Shown one piece after another: positions 41,958-51,131 of a stretch of 64,000 nucleotides of DNA (the first letter of the stretch is position 1; each line of letters begins with the position of its first letter). The notes under the pieces were generated by a model that was not told the origin of the DNA, did not search any database, and saw only the letters and a list, made by a program, of their open reading frames with translations. Both the position numbers and the translations under genes were made by a program. This stretch comes from Alteribacter populi (GTDB lineage: Bacteria; Bacillota; Bacilli; Bacillales; Salisediminibacteriaceae): contig NZ_KZ293963.1 of the NCBI RefSeq assembly GCF_002352765.1, positions 205,144 to 269,143 on the forward strand, in the 5' to 3' direction.

Positions 41958-42860
41958 ATGACGTTTGAAGACCTATTGCAACGGATTAAGGCGAACAATA
42001 GCAATAAGAAAAAAATAGCCATTGCCCATGCAATTGACGAGAGTCTCTTCTTAGCAGCTAAAAGAGCATTAGAAGCAGAGGTTGCCTCATTTGTTTTTGT
42101 TGGGCCAAAAGAGACGATGGTGAAATTGGCGGAAGCAGCAAACATCGCCAATAATGATGGTGTGACTTTTGTTGATTCGAGTAATGAAAAAGAGTCAGCC
42201 TCCAGCGCAACTTCACTAGTCAATAATGGTGAAGCTGATGTTTTGATGAAAGGTATGGTGGGGACATCAACTTTATTAAAGGCTGTTTTAAATAAAGAGA
42301 ATGGATTGAGAAGTGGGAAGGTACTTTCTCACGTAGCAGCATTTGATCTACCAGAGCGAGATTCTTTATTATTACTCACGGATGCAGCAATGAACATTGC
42401 TCCTGATTTAAAAGAGAAGCTTGACATCGCTTCAAATGCCGTTGATGTAGCTCATCGCATCGGTATGGAGCAACCAAAAGTAGCTGCATTGGCAGCAGTA
42501 GAAACGGTTAACCCAGCAATGCAAGCGACGCTAGATGCTGCTGCACTTACGCAAATGAATCAACGAGGTCAACTTAAAGGATGCATTATGGATGGCCCTT
42601 TAGCGTTTGATATTTCGGTATCACCCGAAGCTGCGGCTCAGAAAAAAATAAATTCGGAAGTTGCAGGTCAAGCAGATCTTTTACTCGTCCCTTCAATTGA
42701 AACGGGAAATGCCATTTATAAGTCACTCACGATTTTTGGAAAAGCGAATGTGGGTGGCATCATTGCAGGAGCGAAAGCCCCGATTGTCCTGACAAGTAGA
42801 GCTGACTCAATTGAAAGTAAATTATTTTCTATGACGTTGGCTGTAGGTGCTGCACTTTAG
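41958..42860 (+). CDS. ptb: Phosphate butyryltransferase
   Basis: 300 residues, phosphate acetyl/butyryl transferase family. It converts branched or straight acyl-CoA to acyl-phosphate, which Buk can turn into ATP and acid. Motifs include EADVLMKGMVGTSTLLKAVLNKE and GPLAFDISVSPEAAAQKKI. First gene of the sigma-54 operon. ATG follows AGGTAGGGTG. Confidence 0.94.
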   Translation: MTFEDLLQRIKANNSNKKKIAIAHAIDESLFLAAKRALEAEVASFVFVGPKETMVKLAEAANIANNDGVTFVDSSNEKESASSATSLVNNGEADVLMKGMVGTSTLLKAVLNKENGLRSGKVLSHVAAFDLPERDSLLLLTDAAMNIAPDLKEKLDIASNAVDVAHRIGMEQPKVAALAAVETVNPAMQATLDAAALTQMNQRGQLKGCIMDGPLAFDISVSPEAAAQKKINSEVAGQADLLLVPSIETGNAIYKSLTIFGKANVGGIIAGAKAPIVLTSRADSIESKLFSMTLAVGAAL

Positions 42861-42938
42861 GACTTTGTGATAGATCCAAAGCAAAAATGTGATGGGCAAC
42901 CACGATAAATGCCCGTAAATTAGAGGAGGAATAATTAG

Positions 42939-44039
42939 ATGGAAATCTTTAAGTACATGGAAAGTTATGACTATGAACAAGTGGTAGTATGTCAAGATCA
43001 ACAATCGGGCTTAAAAGCGATCATCGCTATTCATGACACAACTCTTGGACCTGCTTTAGGTGGTACACGGATGTGGACATACGATAACGAATCAGCAGCA
43101 TTTGAAGATGCGTTGCGATTGTCAAAAGGAATGACGTACAAAAATGCAGCGGCAGGGTTAAACCTTGGTGGAGGTAAGACAGTTATTATTGGCGATCCGC
43201 GCAAAGATAAAAATGAAGCAATGTTTCGTGCATTTGGTCGATATATCCAAGGGCTAAATGGTCGTTACATCACAGCTGAGGATGTAGGCACAACCGTTGA
43301 CGATATGGATTTAGTCTATCAAGAGACAGATTATGTAACTGGTATTTCTCCTGCATTCGGTTCTTCTGGCAACCCTTCCCCGGTAACAGCTTATGGTGTT
43401 TATGTCGGGATGAAGGCAGCAGCAAAAGAAGCGTTTGGATCAGATTCATTACAAGGTAAGCGTGTTGCTGTTCAAGGGATTGGAAATGTTGCATTCAACC
43501 TTTGCCGTCACCTGCATAAAGAAGGTGCGAAGCTAATTGTAACGGACATTAATGAAGATGCCGTAGCGAAAGCTGTGACAGAATTCGGTGCAGAAGCGGT
43601 CAATATTGATGATATCTATAGTGTCGATTGTGATATCTATGCCCCATGTGCACTAGGTGCTACGATCAATGATGAAACGTTATCACAATTAAACGCAAAG
43701 GTCATTGCTGGTGCGGCGAATAACCAATTAAAAGAAACAAGACATGGTGAAGCTTTAGAAGAAAAAGGCATGATTTATGCTCCAGATTACGTGATTAACT
43801 CCGGCGGGGTAATCAATGTAGCAGATGAATTAAACGGGTATAACCGTGACCGAGCAATGAAAAAAGTAGAGACGATTTACGATAACATCTCGAAGATTTT
43901 TGAGATTGCCAAACGCGATAATATTCCATCTTACGTAGCTGCTGATCGAATGGCTGAAGAACGTATTGAAACGATGCGTCGTTCTCGTAAGCAGTTCTTG
44001 CAAAATGACATGAATATTATGAGTCGAGGAAAAAGGTAA
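42939..44039 (+). CDS. bcd: Leucine/branched-chain amino acid dehydrogenase
   Basis: 366 residues, Glu/Leu/Phe/Val dehydrogenase family. It oxidatively deaminates leucine, valine and isoleucine to keto acids with NAD. The glycine-rich GGGKTVI holds the catalytic lysine (about residue 80), VAVQGIGNVAFNL is the NAD loop, and AGAANNQL is conserved. It supplies the substrates of the BkdAA/AB complex. GAGGAGGA precedes the ATG. Confidence 0.97.
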   Translation: MEIFKYMESYDYEQVVVCQDQQSGLKAIIAIHDTTLGPALGGTRMWTYDNESAAFEDALRLSKGMTYKNAAAGLNLGGGKTVIIGDPRKDKNEAMFRAFGRYIQGLNGRYITAEDVGTTVDDMDLVYQETDYVTGISPAFGSSGNPSPVTAYGVYVGMKAAAKEAFGSDSLQGKRVAVQGIGNVAFNLCRHLHKEGAKLIVTDINEDAVAKAVTEFGAEAVNIDDIYSVDCDIYAPCALGATINDETLSQLNAKVIAGAANNQLKETRHGEALEEKGMIYAPDYVINSGGVINVADELNGYNRDRAMKKVETIYDNISKIFEIAKRDNIPSYVAADRMAEERIETMRRSRKQFLQNDMNIMSRGKR

Positions 44040-44089
44040 GGATAACCGTATAATAACGGTAACCTTGATACATGATGGAGGTAAACGAA

Positions 44090-45205
44090 GTGGAACATAA
44101 AGAACATCGTATTTTAGCTATCAACCCAGGATCAACATCAACGAAAATTGGTATTTTTGACAATGAACGCTCGATTCTAGAAGAAACAATCCGTCATGAT
44201 CGAGATACATTGTCAGACTATGATTCCATTATCGACCAGTACCCATTTCGAAAGCAGATGATTCTTGAAACATTAGATAATCAAGGAATCAACCTTTCTA
44301 AATTGTCTGCTGTCGTCGGCAGAGGGGGGCTTCTTCGTCCAATCGAAGGCGGCACTTATGAAGTGAATGAATTAATGCTTCAAGATTTGAGAGACGGATA
44401 TTCAGGTCAACATGCTTCAAACCTTGGAGGAATTGTGGCCAATGAAATCGCAAAGCAACTTAACATTCCTTCATATATTGTTGACCCTGTAGTTGTTGAT
44501 GAAATGCATGAACTAGCTAAAATTTCAGGATTTGCAGATTTTGAACGTAAAAGTATCTTTCACGCTCTTAATCAAAAAGCGGTAGCAAGAAGAGTAGCCA
44601 AAGATAAAGGGCGAGCTTATGAAGATTTGCGTCTGATTGTCGTTCATATGGGTGGTGGGATTACCGTTGGTGCCCATGAGAATGGCCGAGTCATTGACGT
44701 AAATAATGGTTTGCACGGGGAGGGCCCATTTTCTCCTGAACGTGCGGGATCAGTCCCTGCTGGAGACTTAGTCGCAATGTGTTTTAGTGGAGATTACTAT
44801 TCAGATGAGATAATGAAAAAAATTGTAGGCCAAGGGGGCCTCGTTGGCCATCTCGGAACGAATGATGCTGTTGAAGTTGAAAAACGGATTGCATCAGGTG
44901 ATGAGAAAGCGGAAAAGGTTTACAACGCAATGGCTTACCAGATTGCCAAGGAGGTGGCTGCTTCTGCTGCTGTTTTACGTGGTGAAATAGACGCCATTGT
45001 ACTCACTGGTGGACTTGCGTATGGAAAAGACTTTGTCCATAAGATTATCGAACGGGTACATTGGATTGCTAACGTGGTCGTAAAACCTGGTGAAAATGAG
45101 CTACAAGCTCTTGCAGAAGGAGCACTGCGAGTATTAAGAGAAGAAGAAACGCCGAAAGTATACGCAGAAGATCAAGTGAAATCATCTGTAGAATTTAGCA
45201 ATTAA
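44090..45205 (+). CDS. buk: Butyrate kinase
   Basis: 371 residues, acetokinase superfamily (ASKHA fold). It makes ATP from acyl-phosphate. The phosphate-1 motif AINPGSTSTKIGIF, the HMGGGITVGAHENGRVIDVNNG block and VLTGGLAYGKDF are clear. The start is GTG 44090: ATGGAGGT lies just before it, and the ATGs at 44072/44075 fall within that site. Confidence 0.95.
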   Translation: MEHKEHRILAINPGSTSTKIGIFDNERSILEETIRHDRDTLSDYDSIIDQYPFRKQMILETLDNQGINLSKLSAVVGRGGLLRPIEGGTYEVNELMLQDLRDGYSGQHASNLGGIVANEIAKQLNIPSYIVDPVVVDEMHELAKISGFADFERKSIFHALNQKAVARRVAKDKGRAYEDLRLIVVHMGGGITVGAHENGRVIDVNNGLHGEGPFSPERAGSVPAGDLVAMCFSGDYYSDEIMKKIVGQGGLVGHLGTNDAVEVEKRIASGDEKAEKVYNAMAYQIAKEVAASAAVLRGEIDAIVLTGGLAYGKDFVHKIIERVHWIANVVVKPGENELQALAEGALRVLREEETPKVYAEDQVKSSVEFSN

Positions 45206-45217
45206 AGGGAGGTCCAC

Positions 45218-46645
45218 ATGTCTCAAGAATATGATTTGGTTGTTTTAGGCGCCGGAACTGGTGGTTATGTGGCGGCGATCCGAGCTGCCCAACTGGGACT
45301 TAAGGTTGCCATAGTAGAGAAGGAAAAAGTAGGAGGAACTTGCTTACACAAAGGGTGTATTCCAAGTAAAGCACTTTTAAGAAGTGCGGAAGTTTATCAA
45401 ACCGTTAAGAAAAGTGGTGATTTTGGCGTTGAAACCAATAAACCGACGCTTGATTTCAGTCAAGTTCAAAAGCGTAAAGACGGTATTGTAGATCAGCTAT
45501 ATAAAGGTGTTCAACACTTAATGAAAAAAGGAAAAATAGATGTATACGAAGGGCATGGAAGAATTTTGGGCCCGTCTATTTTCTCACCTTCACCGGGTAC
45601 GATTTCTGTCGAAAATACAAAAGGAACCGAAAATGAAATGCTCGTTCCTAAAAATGTGTTAATTGCAACAGGGAGTCACCCACGGTCATTACCAGGACTT
45701 ACTTTAAATGAATCGACGATTCTATCTTCAGATGAAGCGCTCAAAATGGAAACCCTGCCATCATCGATCACAATTGTAGGTGGAGGAGTTATTGGTGTGG
45801 AATGGGCATCAATGCTCGCTGATTTTGGTGTTGATGTGACGATTTTAGAGTATGCCTCACACGTTCTTCCTTTAGAAGATGAAGACATCTCAAAAGAAAT
45901 GAAAAGAGCGTTAAAGAAAAAGGGAATTACCATTGTAACCGACGCCCGTGTTATTAGCGATCAGGTGGAAGAAAAAGATGGACAAGTGACGGTTCCGTAT
46001 GAGCACAAAGGGGAGACGAAATCAGTCTCAACTGAAAAAGTACTTGTTTCAGTCGGGCGAGCAGCTAATGTTGATGATATCGGTTTACAAAACACTGATA
46101 TTCAAGTTGAGAAAGGGTTCATTTCAGTAAACGAGCATTATCAAACGAAAGAATCCCATATTTACGCAATCGGCGACGTTATTGGTGGCCTACAATTAGC
46201 TCACGTAGCCTCACACGAAGGTATTGCAGCAGTTGAACATATGACGGGAGATGATGATGCACAGGCCATTGATCCTGATAATGTCGCAAAATGTACTTAC
46301 TCATCTCCAGAAGTAGCCAATGTAGGTCTAACAGAAAAAGCAGCGAAAGAGAAAGGGTATGAAGTAAAAACAGGTACTTTTTCTTTTAAAGCAATTGGTA
46401 AGGCGCTCGTATACGGAGACACAACTGGCTTTGTTAAGTTTGTATCAGATGCAAAAACAGACGATTTACTTGGAGTACACATGATTGGTCCCCACGTAAC
46501 AGATATGATTTCTGAAGCAGCTCTGGCTCGAGTTTTAGATGCTGCTCATTGGGAAGTAGCAGAAACGATTCACCCGCACCCAAGTCTTTCAGAGGCAATT
46601 GGGGAAGCCGCTTTAGCAGTGGATGGCCGTCAAATCCATGGATAA
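45218..46645 (+). CDS. lpdV: Dihydrolipoamide dehydrogenase (E3) of the branched-chain complex
   Basis: 475 residues. The FAD motif GAGTGGYVAAIRAAQLG, the redox disulfide GGTCLHKGCIPSK, the NAD motif VGGGVIGVEWASMLADFG and the C-terminal HPHPSLSEAI (catalytic His-Glu) are intact. It reoxidises the lipoyl groups of BkdB. AGGGAGGTCC precedes the ATG. Confidence 0.97.
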   Translation: MSQEYDLVVLGAGTGGYVAAIRAAQLGLKVAIVEKEKVGGTCLHKGCIPSKALLRSAEVYQTVKKSGDFGVETNKPTLDFSQVQKRKDGIVDQLYKGVQHLMKKGKIDVYEGHGRILGPSIFSPSPGTISVENTKGTENEMLVPKNVLIATGSHPRSLPGLTLNESTILSSDEALKMETLPSSITIVGGGVIGVEWASMLADFGVDVTILEYASHVLPLEDEDISKEMKRALKKKGITIVTDARVISDQVEEKDGQVTVPYEHKGETKSVSTEKVLVSVGRAANVDDIGLQNTDIQVEKGFISVNEHYQTKESHIYAIGDVIGGLQLAHVASHEGIAAVEHMTGDDDAQAIDPDNVAKCTYSSPEVANVGLTEKAAKEKGYEVKTGTFSFKAIGKALVYGDTTGFVKFVSDAKTDDLLGVHMIGPHVTDMISEAALARVLDAAHWEVAETIHPHPSLSEAIGEAALAVDGRQIHG

Positions 46646-46685
46646 ATAAATAGAAATGGTTGAACGATTAGAAGGAGGGAATACG

Positions 46686-47681
46686 ATGGCAGAACAGCGC
46701 CACGAACAATTAGGGTTATCTAACGATGATGTTTTGGAAATGTATGAACAAATGCTTCTCGCTCGTATGATTGACGAGCGCATGTGGCTATTAAACAGAG
46801 CGGGGAAAATCCCGTTTGTTATTTCCTGTCAAGGTCAAGAGGGGGCTCAAGTAGGAGCAGCCTTGGCTTTAGATCGGGACAAAGATTACGCATTACCTTA
46901 TTACCGGGATATGGGAGTCGTCTTAGCCTTCGGTATGACTCCACAAGAATTGATGCTCTCCGGGTTTGCAAAAGCAGAGGATCCAAACTCAGGTGGTCGT
47001 CAGATGCCTGGTCACTTTGGACAAAAGAAAAACAATATTGTAACAGGGTCTTCTCCTGTAACAACGCAAGTCCCTCATGCAGTTGGCTTTGCCCTTGCTG
47101 CAAAAATGAAAAATGAAGAATTTGTCAGCTTTACAACGTTTGGAGAAGGCTCTTCAAACCAAGGAGACTTCCATGAAGGGATTAACTTTGCAAGTGTTCA
47201 CGACTTGCCGGTTATTTTCATGTGCGAGAACAACAAATATGCGATTTCAGTACCATACGATAAGCAGTTAAATTGTGAAAAAGTATCAGACCGTGCGGTT
47301 GGTTACGGTATTCATGGCGAAACGGTTGACGGAAATGATCCACTTGCCGTTTATGAAGCGGTTAAAAATGCCCGTGAACGCGCAATCCGCGGCGAAGGCC
47401 CATCACTTATTGAAACAGTATCCTATCGCCTAACGCCTCATTCAAGTGACGATGATGATAGTGTTTACCGTGAGCGTGAAGAAGTCGAAGAAGCAAAAAA
47501 GCTGGATGCGATTTATACTTTTGCGGACTATTTACGCGAAGCAGGCGTGTTAACAGAAGAAAAAGAAGAAGCGCTTAGAGAAAAACTAAGAAAATTGATC
47601 GATGAAGCAACAGACTATGCTGAAAAAGCGCCTTATGCCGATGCAAAAACCGCTTACGATCATGTATACGGAGGGGAGTAA
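46686..47681 (+). CDS. bkdAA: Branched-chain 2-oxo acid dehydrogenase E1 alpha
   Basis: 331 residues, TPP-binding. GEGSSNQGDFHEGINFASVHDLPVIFMCENN is the thiamine diphosphate motif, and YRLTPHSSDDDDSVYR is the conserved phosphorylation-loop equivalent. With BkdAB it decarboxylates branched 2-oxo acids. The ATG at 46686 follows GAAGGAGGG; an in-frame ATG at 46656 lacks a site. Confidence 0.96.
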   Translation: MAEQRHEQLGLSNDDVLEMYEQMLLARMIDERMWLLNRAGKIPFVISCQGQEGAQVGAALALDRDKDYALPYYRDMGVVLAFGMTPQELMLSGFAKAEDPNSGGRQMPGHFGQKKNNIVTGSSPVTTQVPHAVGFALAAKMKNEEFVSFTTFGEGSSNQGDFHEGINFASVHDLPVIFMCENNKYAISVPYDKQLNCEKVSDRAVGYGIHGETVDGNDPLAVYEAVKNARERAIRGEGPSLIETVSYRLTPHSSDDDDSVYREREEVEEAKKLDAIYTFADYLREAGVLTEEKEEALREKLRKLIDEATDYAEKAPYADAKTAYDHVYGGE

Positions 47682-47685
47682 TACG

Positions 47686-48669
47686 ATGGCTGTCAAATCT
47701 TATATTGAAGCAATTACATTAGCCATGAAAGAAGAGATGGAGCGAGACGACAACGTATTCGTATTAGGAGAAGACGTAGGTAGACGTGGAGGGGTTTTCC
47801 GCGCCACAAACGGTTTGTATGAGCAATTTGGTGAGTATCGTGCTCTTGATACCCCCTTAGCCGAATCAGCTATCGCGGGTGTGGGAATTGGTGCTGCAAT
47901 GTATGGCATGCGCCCAATTGCAGAAATGCAGTTTGCTGATTTTATAATGCCTGCTGTAAACCAAATCGTTTCTGAAGCGGCAAAGATTCGTTACCGTTCT
48001 AATAATGACTGGAACTGTCCGATTACAATTCGTGCCCCTTATGGTGGCGGCGTACATGGTGCACTTTACCATTCTCAGTCTGTAGAAGCACTGTTTGCAA
48101 ATGTACCAGGCTTGAAAATTGTCATGCCTTCAACACCACACGATGCCAAAGGACTGTTAAAAGCAGCAATCCGTGATGATGATCCGGTTCTTTTCTTTGA
48201 GCATAAAAGAGCTTACCGTTTAATTAAAGGCGAAGTTCCTGAAGACGACTATACACTTCCAATCGGAAAAGCAGATGTGAAGCGTGAAGGAGAAGATATT
48301 ACCGTCATTACATACGGTTTGTGCGTTCACTTTGCTATGCAAGCAGCTGAAAAACTTGAAAAAGATGGATATAGTGCTCATATCCTCGACCTACGTACGG
48401 TTTACCCGTTAGATCGTGAAGCGATTGTAGAAGCAGCGAAGAAAACAGGAAAAGTCCTTCTCTTAACGGAAGACAACAAAGAAGGAAGTATTATGAGTGA
48501 AGTGTCTGCCATTATTTCTGAAGAATGCTTGTTTGAACTGGATGCTCCAGTACGCCGCCTATGCGGGCCAGATGTTCCATCTATGCCTTATGCACCGCCA
48601 ATGGAAAAAGAATTTATGGTTAACCCTGATAAAGTAGAAGCTGAGATGCGTGATTTAGCTGAATTTTAA
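47686..48669 (+). CDS. bkdAB: Branched-chain 2-oxo acid dehydrogenase E1 beta
   Basis: 327 residues. EDVGRRGGVFRATNGL, TPLAESAIAGVGIGAAMYGMRPIAE, and VITYG with LDLRTVYPLD near the C-terminus are typical E1 beta segments. It starts four bases after bkdAA, with GGAGGGGAG as ribosome binding site. Its products are the branched acyl-CoA primers used for iso and anteiso fatty acids. Confidence 0.97.
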   Translation: MAVKSYIEAITLAMKEEMERDDNVFVLGEDVGRRGGVFRATNGLYEQFGEYRALDTPLAESAIAGVGIGAAMYGMRPIAEMQFADFIMPAVNQIVSEAAKIRYRSNNDWNCPITIRAPYGGGVHGALYHSQSVEALFANVPGLKIVMPSTPHDAKGLLKAAIRDDDPVLFFEHKRAYRLIKGEVPEDDYTLPIGKADVKREGEDITVITYGLCVHFAMQAAEKLEKDGYSAHILDLRTVYPLDREAIVEAAKKTGKVLLLTEDNKEGSIMSEVSAIISEECLFELDAPVRRLCGPDVPSMPYAPPMEKEFMVNPDKVEAEMRDLAEF

Positions 48670-48692
48670 AATATATAAGGAGGTGCCTGTCT

Positions 48693-50018
48693 GTGGCAAC
48701 AAATATTACGATGCCCCAACTCGGGGAAAGTGTAACGGAAGGTACGATTACTAAATGGCTGGTCGGGCCAGGAGATCAAGTAAATAAATACGATCCTATT
48801 GCTGAAGTAATGACAGATAAAGTAAATGCGGAAGTTCCTTCTTCGTATACTGGAACGATTGCAGAGCTTATTGCTGATGAAGATGAAACGATCAGTGTTG
48901 GTGAAGTTATTTGTACAATGGACGTAGAGGGAGAAGAAGGTGATACGAAAGAAGAGACCTCTGCTTCACCTGCTTCTGAAGCTCCGGAAGAGGAATCTAC
49001 TCAAAAAACTGGAGGGGAAGACACGTCAGAGAAGAAGCGTTATTCTCCTGCCGTATTAAGAATGGCGCAAGAGCATGATATCGATTTAAACCAAGTGAGT
49101 GGGTCTGGACGAGGTGGACGTATTACTCGAAAAGATTTACAAGGCTTAATAGACAGTGGATCTGTGCCAAAACAAGGCCAAGCACCAAAAGAGCCAGCAC
49201 CGAGCAAGCAGTCAACACCTAAAGAAATGGTTGCTAAAGAAAGCGCTGAAAAAGCGAAGGAAGAGCCGGCTGTTAAAGCACCTCAACAACCGAGTGCTGC
49301 TCCAGTTGCTAATGGTCGCGTAGAAGAGATTCCAGTTTCAGGTGTACGTAAAGCGATCGCTCAAAATATGGTGAAATCAAAACACGAAGCACCTCACGCG
49401 TGGATGATGGTCGAAGTGGACGTGACAAACCTCGTTGGCTACCGCAACAAAGTGAAAAACAAATTTGCTGATCAAGAAGGTATGAAGCTTACATTTTTAC
49501 CTTTCTTCGTAAAAGCTGTTGTTGATGGGTTGAAAAAGTATCCGCAAATCAATTCCAGCTGGCAAGGCGATAAGATCATTCGTCACAAAGATGTTCATAT
49601 TTCCCTTGCAGTTGCAACAGAAGAATCTCTCTTCGTGCCGGTAATTAAGCATGCCGATGAGCAATCAGTGAAGGGCCTAGCAAGACAAATCGATGGCCTG
49701 GCGAGTAAAGTTCGGTCAAATCAGTTAAGCCAAGCAGATATGCAAGGCGGAACGTTTACTGTAAATAACACGGGATCATTCGGTTCGGTGTTGTCACAGC
49801 CGATCATCAATCACCCGCAAGCAGCAATTCTTTCTGTGGAATCGATCGTGAAGAAGCCGGTCGTATTAGACAACGACGCTATTGCTGTAAGACATATGGT
49901 GAATCTCTGTATGTCGCTGGACCACCGTGTATTAGATGGGTTAATCTGTGGTAAGTTTATGGCTGATGTGAAAGCAACATTAGAGAATATGAACGAAGAT
50001 ACGATCAGTCTTTACTAA
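48693..50018 (+). CDS. bkdB: Lipoamide acyltransferase E2 of the branched-chain complex
   Basis: 441 residues. An N-terminal lipoyl domain (lysine in VMTDKVNAEVPS), an acidic linker, a peripheral-subunit binding domain (SPAVLRMAQEHDIDLNQVSGSGRGGRITRKDL, about 117-150), a Pro/Lys-rich linker and the catalytic core ending in MSLDHRVLDGLICGKF. Its lysine is a likely final target of the LipM pathway. GTG start after AAGGAGGTG. Confidence 0.97.
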   Translation: MATNITMPQLGESVTEGTITKWLVGPGDQVNKYDPIAEVMTDKVNAEVPSSYTGTIAELIADEDETISVGEVICTMDVEGEEGDTKEETSASPASEAPEEESTQKTGGEDTSEKKRYSPAVLRMAQEHDIDLNQVSGSGRGGRITRKDLQGLIDSGSVPKQGQAPKEPAPSKQSTPKEMVAKESAEKAKEEPAVKAPQQPSAAPVANGRVEEIPVSGVRKAIAQNMVKSKHEAPHAWMMVEVDVTNLVGYRNKVKNKFADQEGMKLTFLPFFVKAVVDGLKKYPQINSSWQGDKIIRHKDVHISLAVATEESLFVPVIKHADEQSVKGLARQIDGLASKVRSNQLSQADMQGGTFTVNNTGSFGSVLSQPIINHPQAAILSVESIVKKPVVLDNDAIAVRHMVNLCMSLDHRVLDGLICGKFMADVKATLENMNEDTISLY

Positions 50019-50029
50019 TTAAATTACAA

Positions 50030-50064
50030 CAAAAACTGTCTCAATTATTTGAGGCAGTTTTTTA
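50030..50064 (+). terminator. Terminator of the bkd operon
   Basis: AAAACTGTCTCA pairs with TTGAGGCAGTTTT (one mismatch) and is followed by a T-run. A repeat begins at the next base. Confidence 0.88.
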
Positions 50065-50271
50065 TCGTTTAGGAATTTATATTTGCTTAGGTTGTGGATA
50101 ACTTTTTAGTAATTGGAGTAACATTTAGCGCAAGCGACAAGCATTACTTCGTGAATAAGCTGCTGATTGTCTCGACGGATAGCAGCGAGGAGGACTGAAA
50201 AGAGTCCACCTGTAACTGATTTGAACGATAATTTTACTTATCAAAAAGCACCAAACTTTACGAATACAGCT
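50065..50271 (+). repeat. Composite intergenic repeat with 54-bp head and 31-bp tail
   Basis: The first 54 bases (50065-50118) are identical, apart from one base, to 63799-63852. The last 31 (50241-50271) match the repeat at 39599 and 61975. Between them lies a GC-richer stretch with short inverted pieces (GAGGACTGAAAAGAGTCC). Both 54-bp copies start right after a terminator. Confidence 0.8.
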
Positions 50272-50322
50272 TTCTTTTTTGGAAAAACTAGAAAAAGTAG
50301 CTGAAAAAGGAAGGTGTTTTTG

Positions 50323-50790
50323 TTGAAATACAGAAAACCAATCGTATTTTTTCTGACTTTAATCGTAGCCACGTCTCTTTTCCAACCCGTAATTAGCTTT
50401 GCGGAAGATCCAGCAGAGCATGAAAATGATCATAATAATACATACCACGAAATGTATTACCGTCATGAAGCATTGAGACCTCACTTTCATTTTTATTATG
50501 ACTTACTCATTGATCGTTATCACCCTGAGTTAAAATCAGAATGGCGAGAAATCATAAGTGAAAGAGAAACGTTAATTAAGAAATTTAAAGAGTTGAAAAA
50601 AGAAGGGAAGCTACAGGATCCACCTGAAAAAGATCAACAATGGAAAGAAAAACATCAAGAGGTTCACGAGAAGTTTCTCGCAGCAGTAAAAGAAAGAAAT
50701 GACCAAGAAATTAAGGAAGTTTTGCCAGAACTGCTCACTCTTCAAAAAGACGTGAACAAGTATTTAAAAGCGAGAATTAAATCAGAATAA
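50323..50790 (+). CDS. Small secreted helical protein, 155 residues
   Basis: Family not recognised. It has a signal peptide (basic MKYRKP, hydrophobic to about residue 24, then SFAEDP) and a mature part rich in His, Glu and Lys that should be all-helical (for example ERETLIKKFKELKKEGK). The start is TTG 50323, six bases after AAGGAAGGTG; GTG 50314 would lie inside that site. It stands alone between two terminators. Confidence 0.75.
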   Translation: MKYRKPIVFFLTLIVATSLFQPVISFAEDPAEHENDHNNTYHEMYYRHEALRPHFHFYYDLLIDRYHPELKSEWREIISERETLIKKFKELKKEGKLQDPPEKDQQWKEKHQEVHEKFLAAVKERNDQEIKEVLPELLTLQKDVNKYLKARIKSE

Positions 50791-50804
50791 AGTTAAAAAA
50801 TTCC

Positions 50805-50844
50805 GAGAAAGAACTTCGAAAGCCGAGGTTCTTTCTTGTTTTTG
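50805..50844 (+). terminator. Terminator after the secreted protein gene
   Basis: GAAAGAAC (50807-50814) pairs with GTTCTTTC (50828-50835), followed by TTGTTTTT. Confidence 0.85.
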
Positions 50845-50867
50845 GCTCATTTTTCAAAGTTTGTTGC

Positions 50868-50936
50868 ACTCGGGAAAAGCGCCCTGCGGGGTCTCGGCTG
50901 GCCCGTTTTTCCGCAGGATTCTCACAGATTCCGGCC
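50868..50936 (-). repeat. GC-rich intergenic repeat, copy B (inverted)
   Basis: Read on the minus strand it repeats the copy A modules in order: CGGAATCT, ATCCTGCGGAAAAACG, GACCCCGCAGGGCGC and TTTTCCCGAG. Confidence 0.75.
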
Positions 50937-51054
50937 TACTACGCAGAAGATCTTTTTTCATATCTTTGAACCGTTGAACGGCCTGGGCTGAGAATTATGA
51001 AATTCATTCATTTAAGTAAAAGGGAAATAAATAACTAAATCCAAGTGGTTCCTG

Positions 51055-51115
51055 TTTACAAATCGTAATTGATCCGATATAATTCTTATTGGCTTAATAA
51101 AACGTAATCGTTACG
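51055..51115 (+). promoter_or_regulatory. Promoter with Zur-type operators before the zinc-binding lipoprotein
   Basis: TTTACA (51055-51060) and TATAAT (51078-51083) are 17 bases apart. CGTAATCGTTACG (51103-51115), just downstream of the expected start site, resembles the Zur core TCGTAATNATTACGA. A second half-site, AAATCGTAATTGAT, fills the promoter spacer. Zinc-dependent repression is therefore likely. Confidence 0.7.
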
Positions 51116-51131
51116 AAAGGGGAACACAAAG

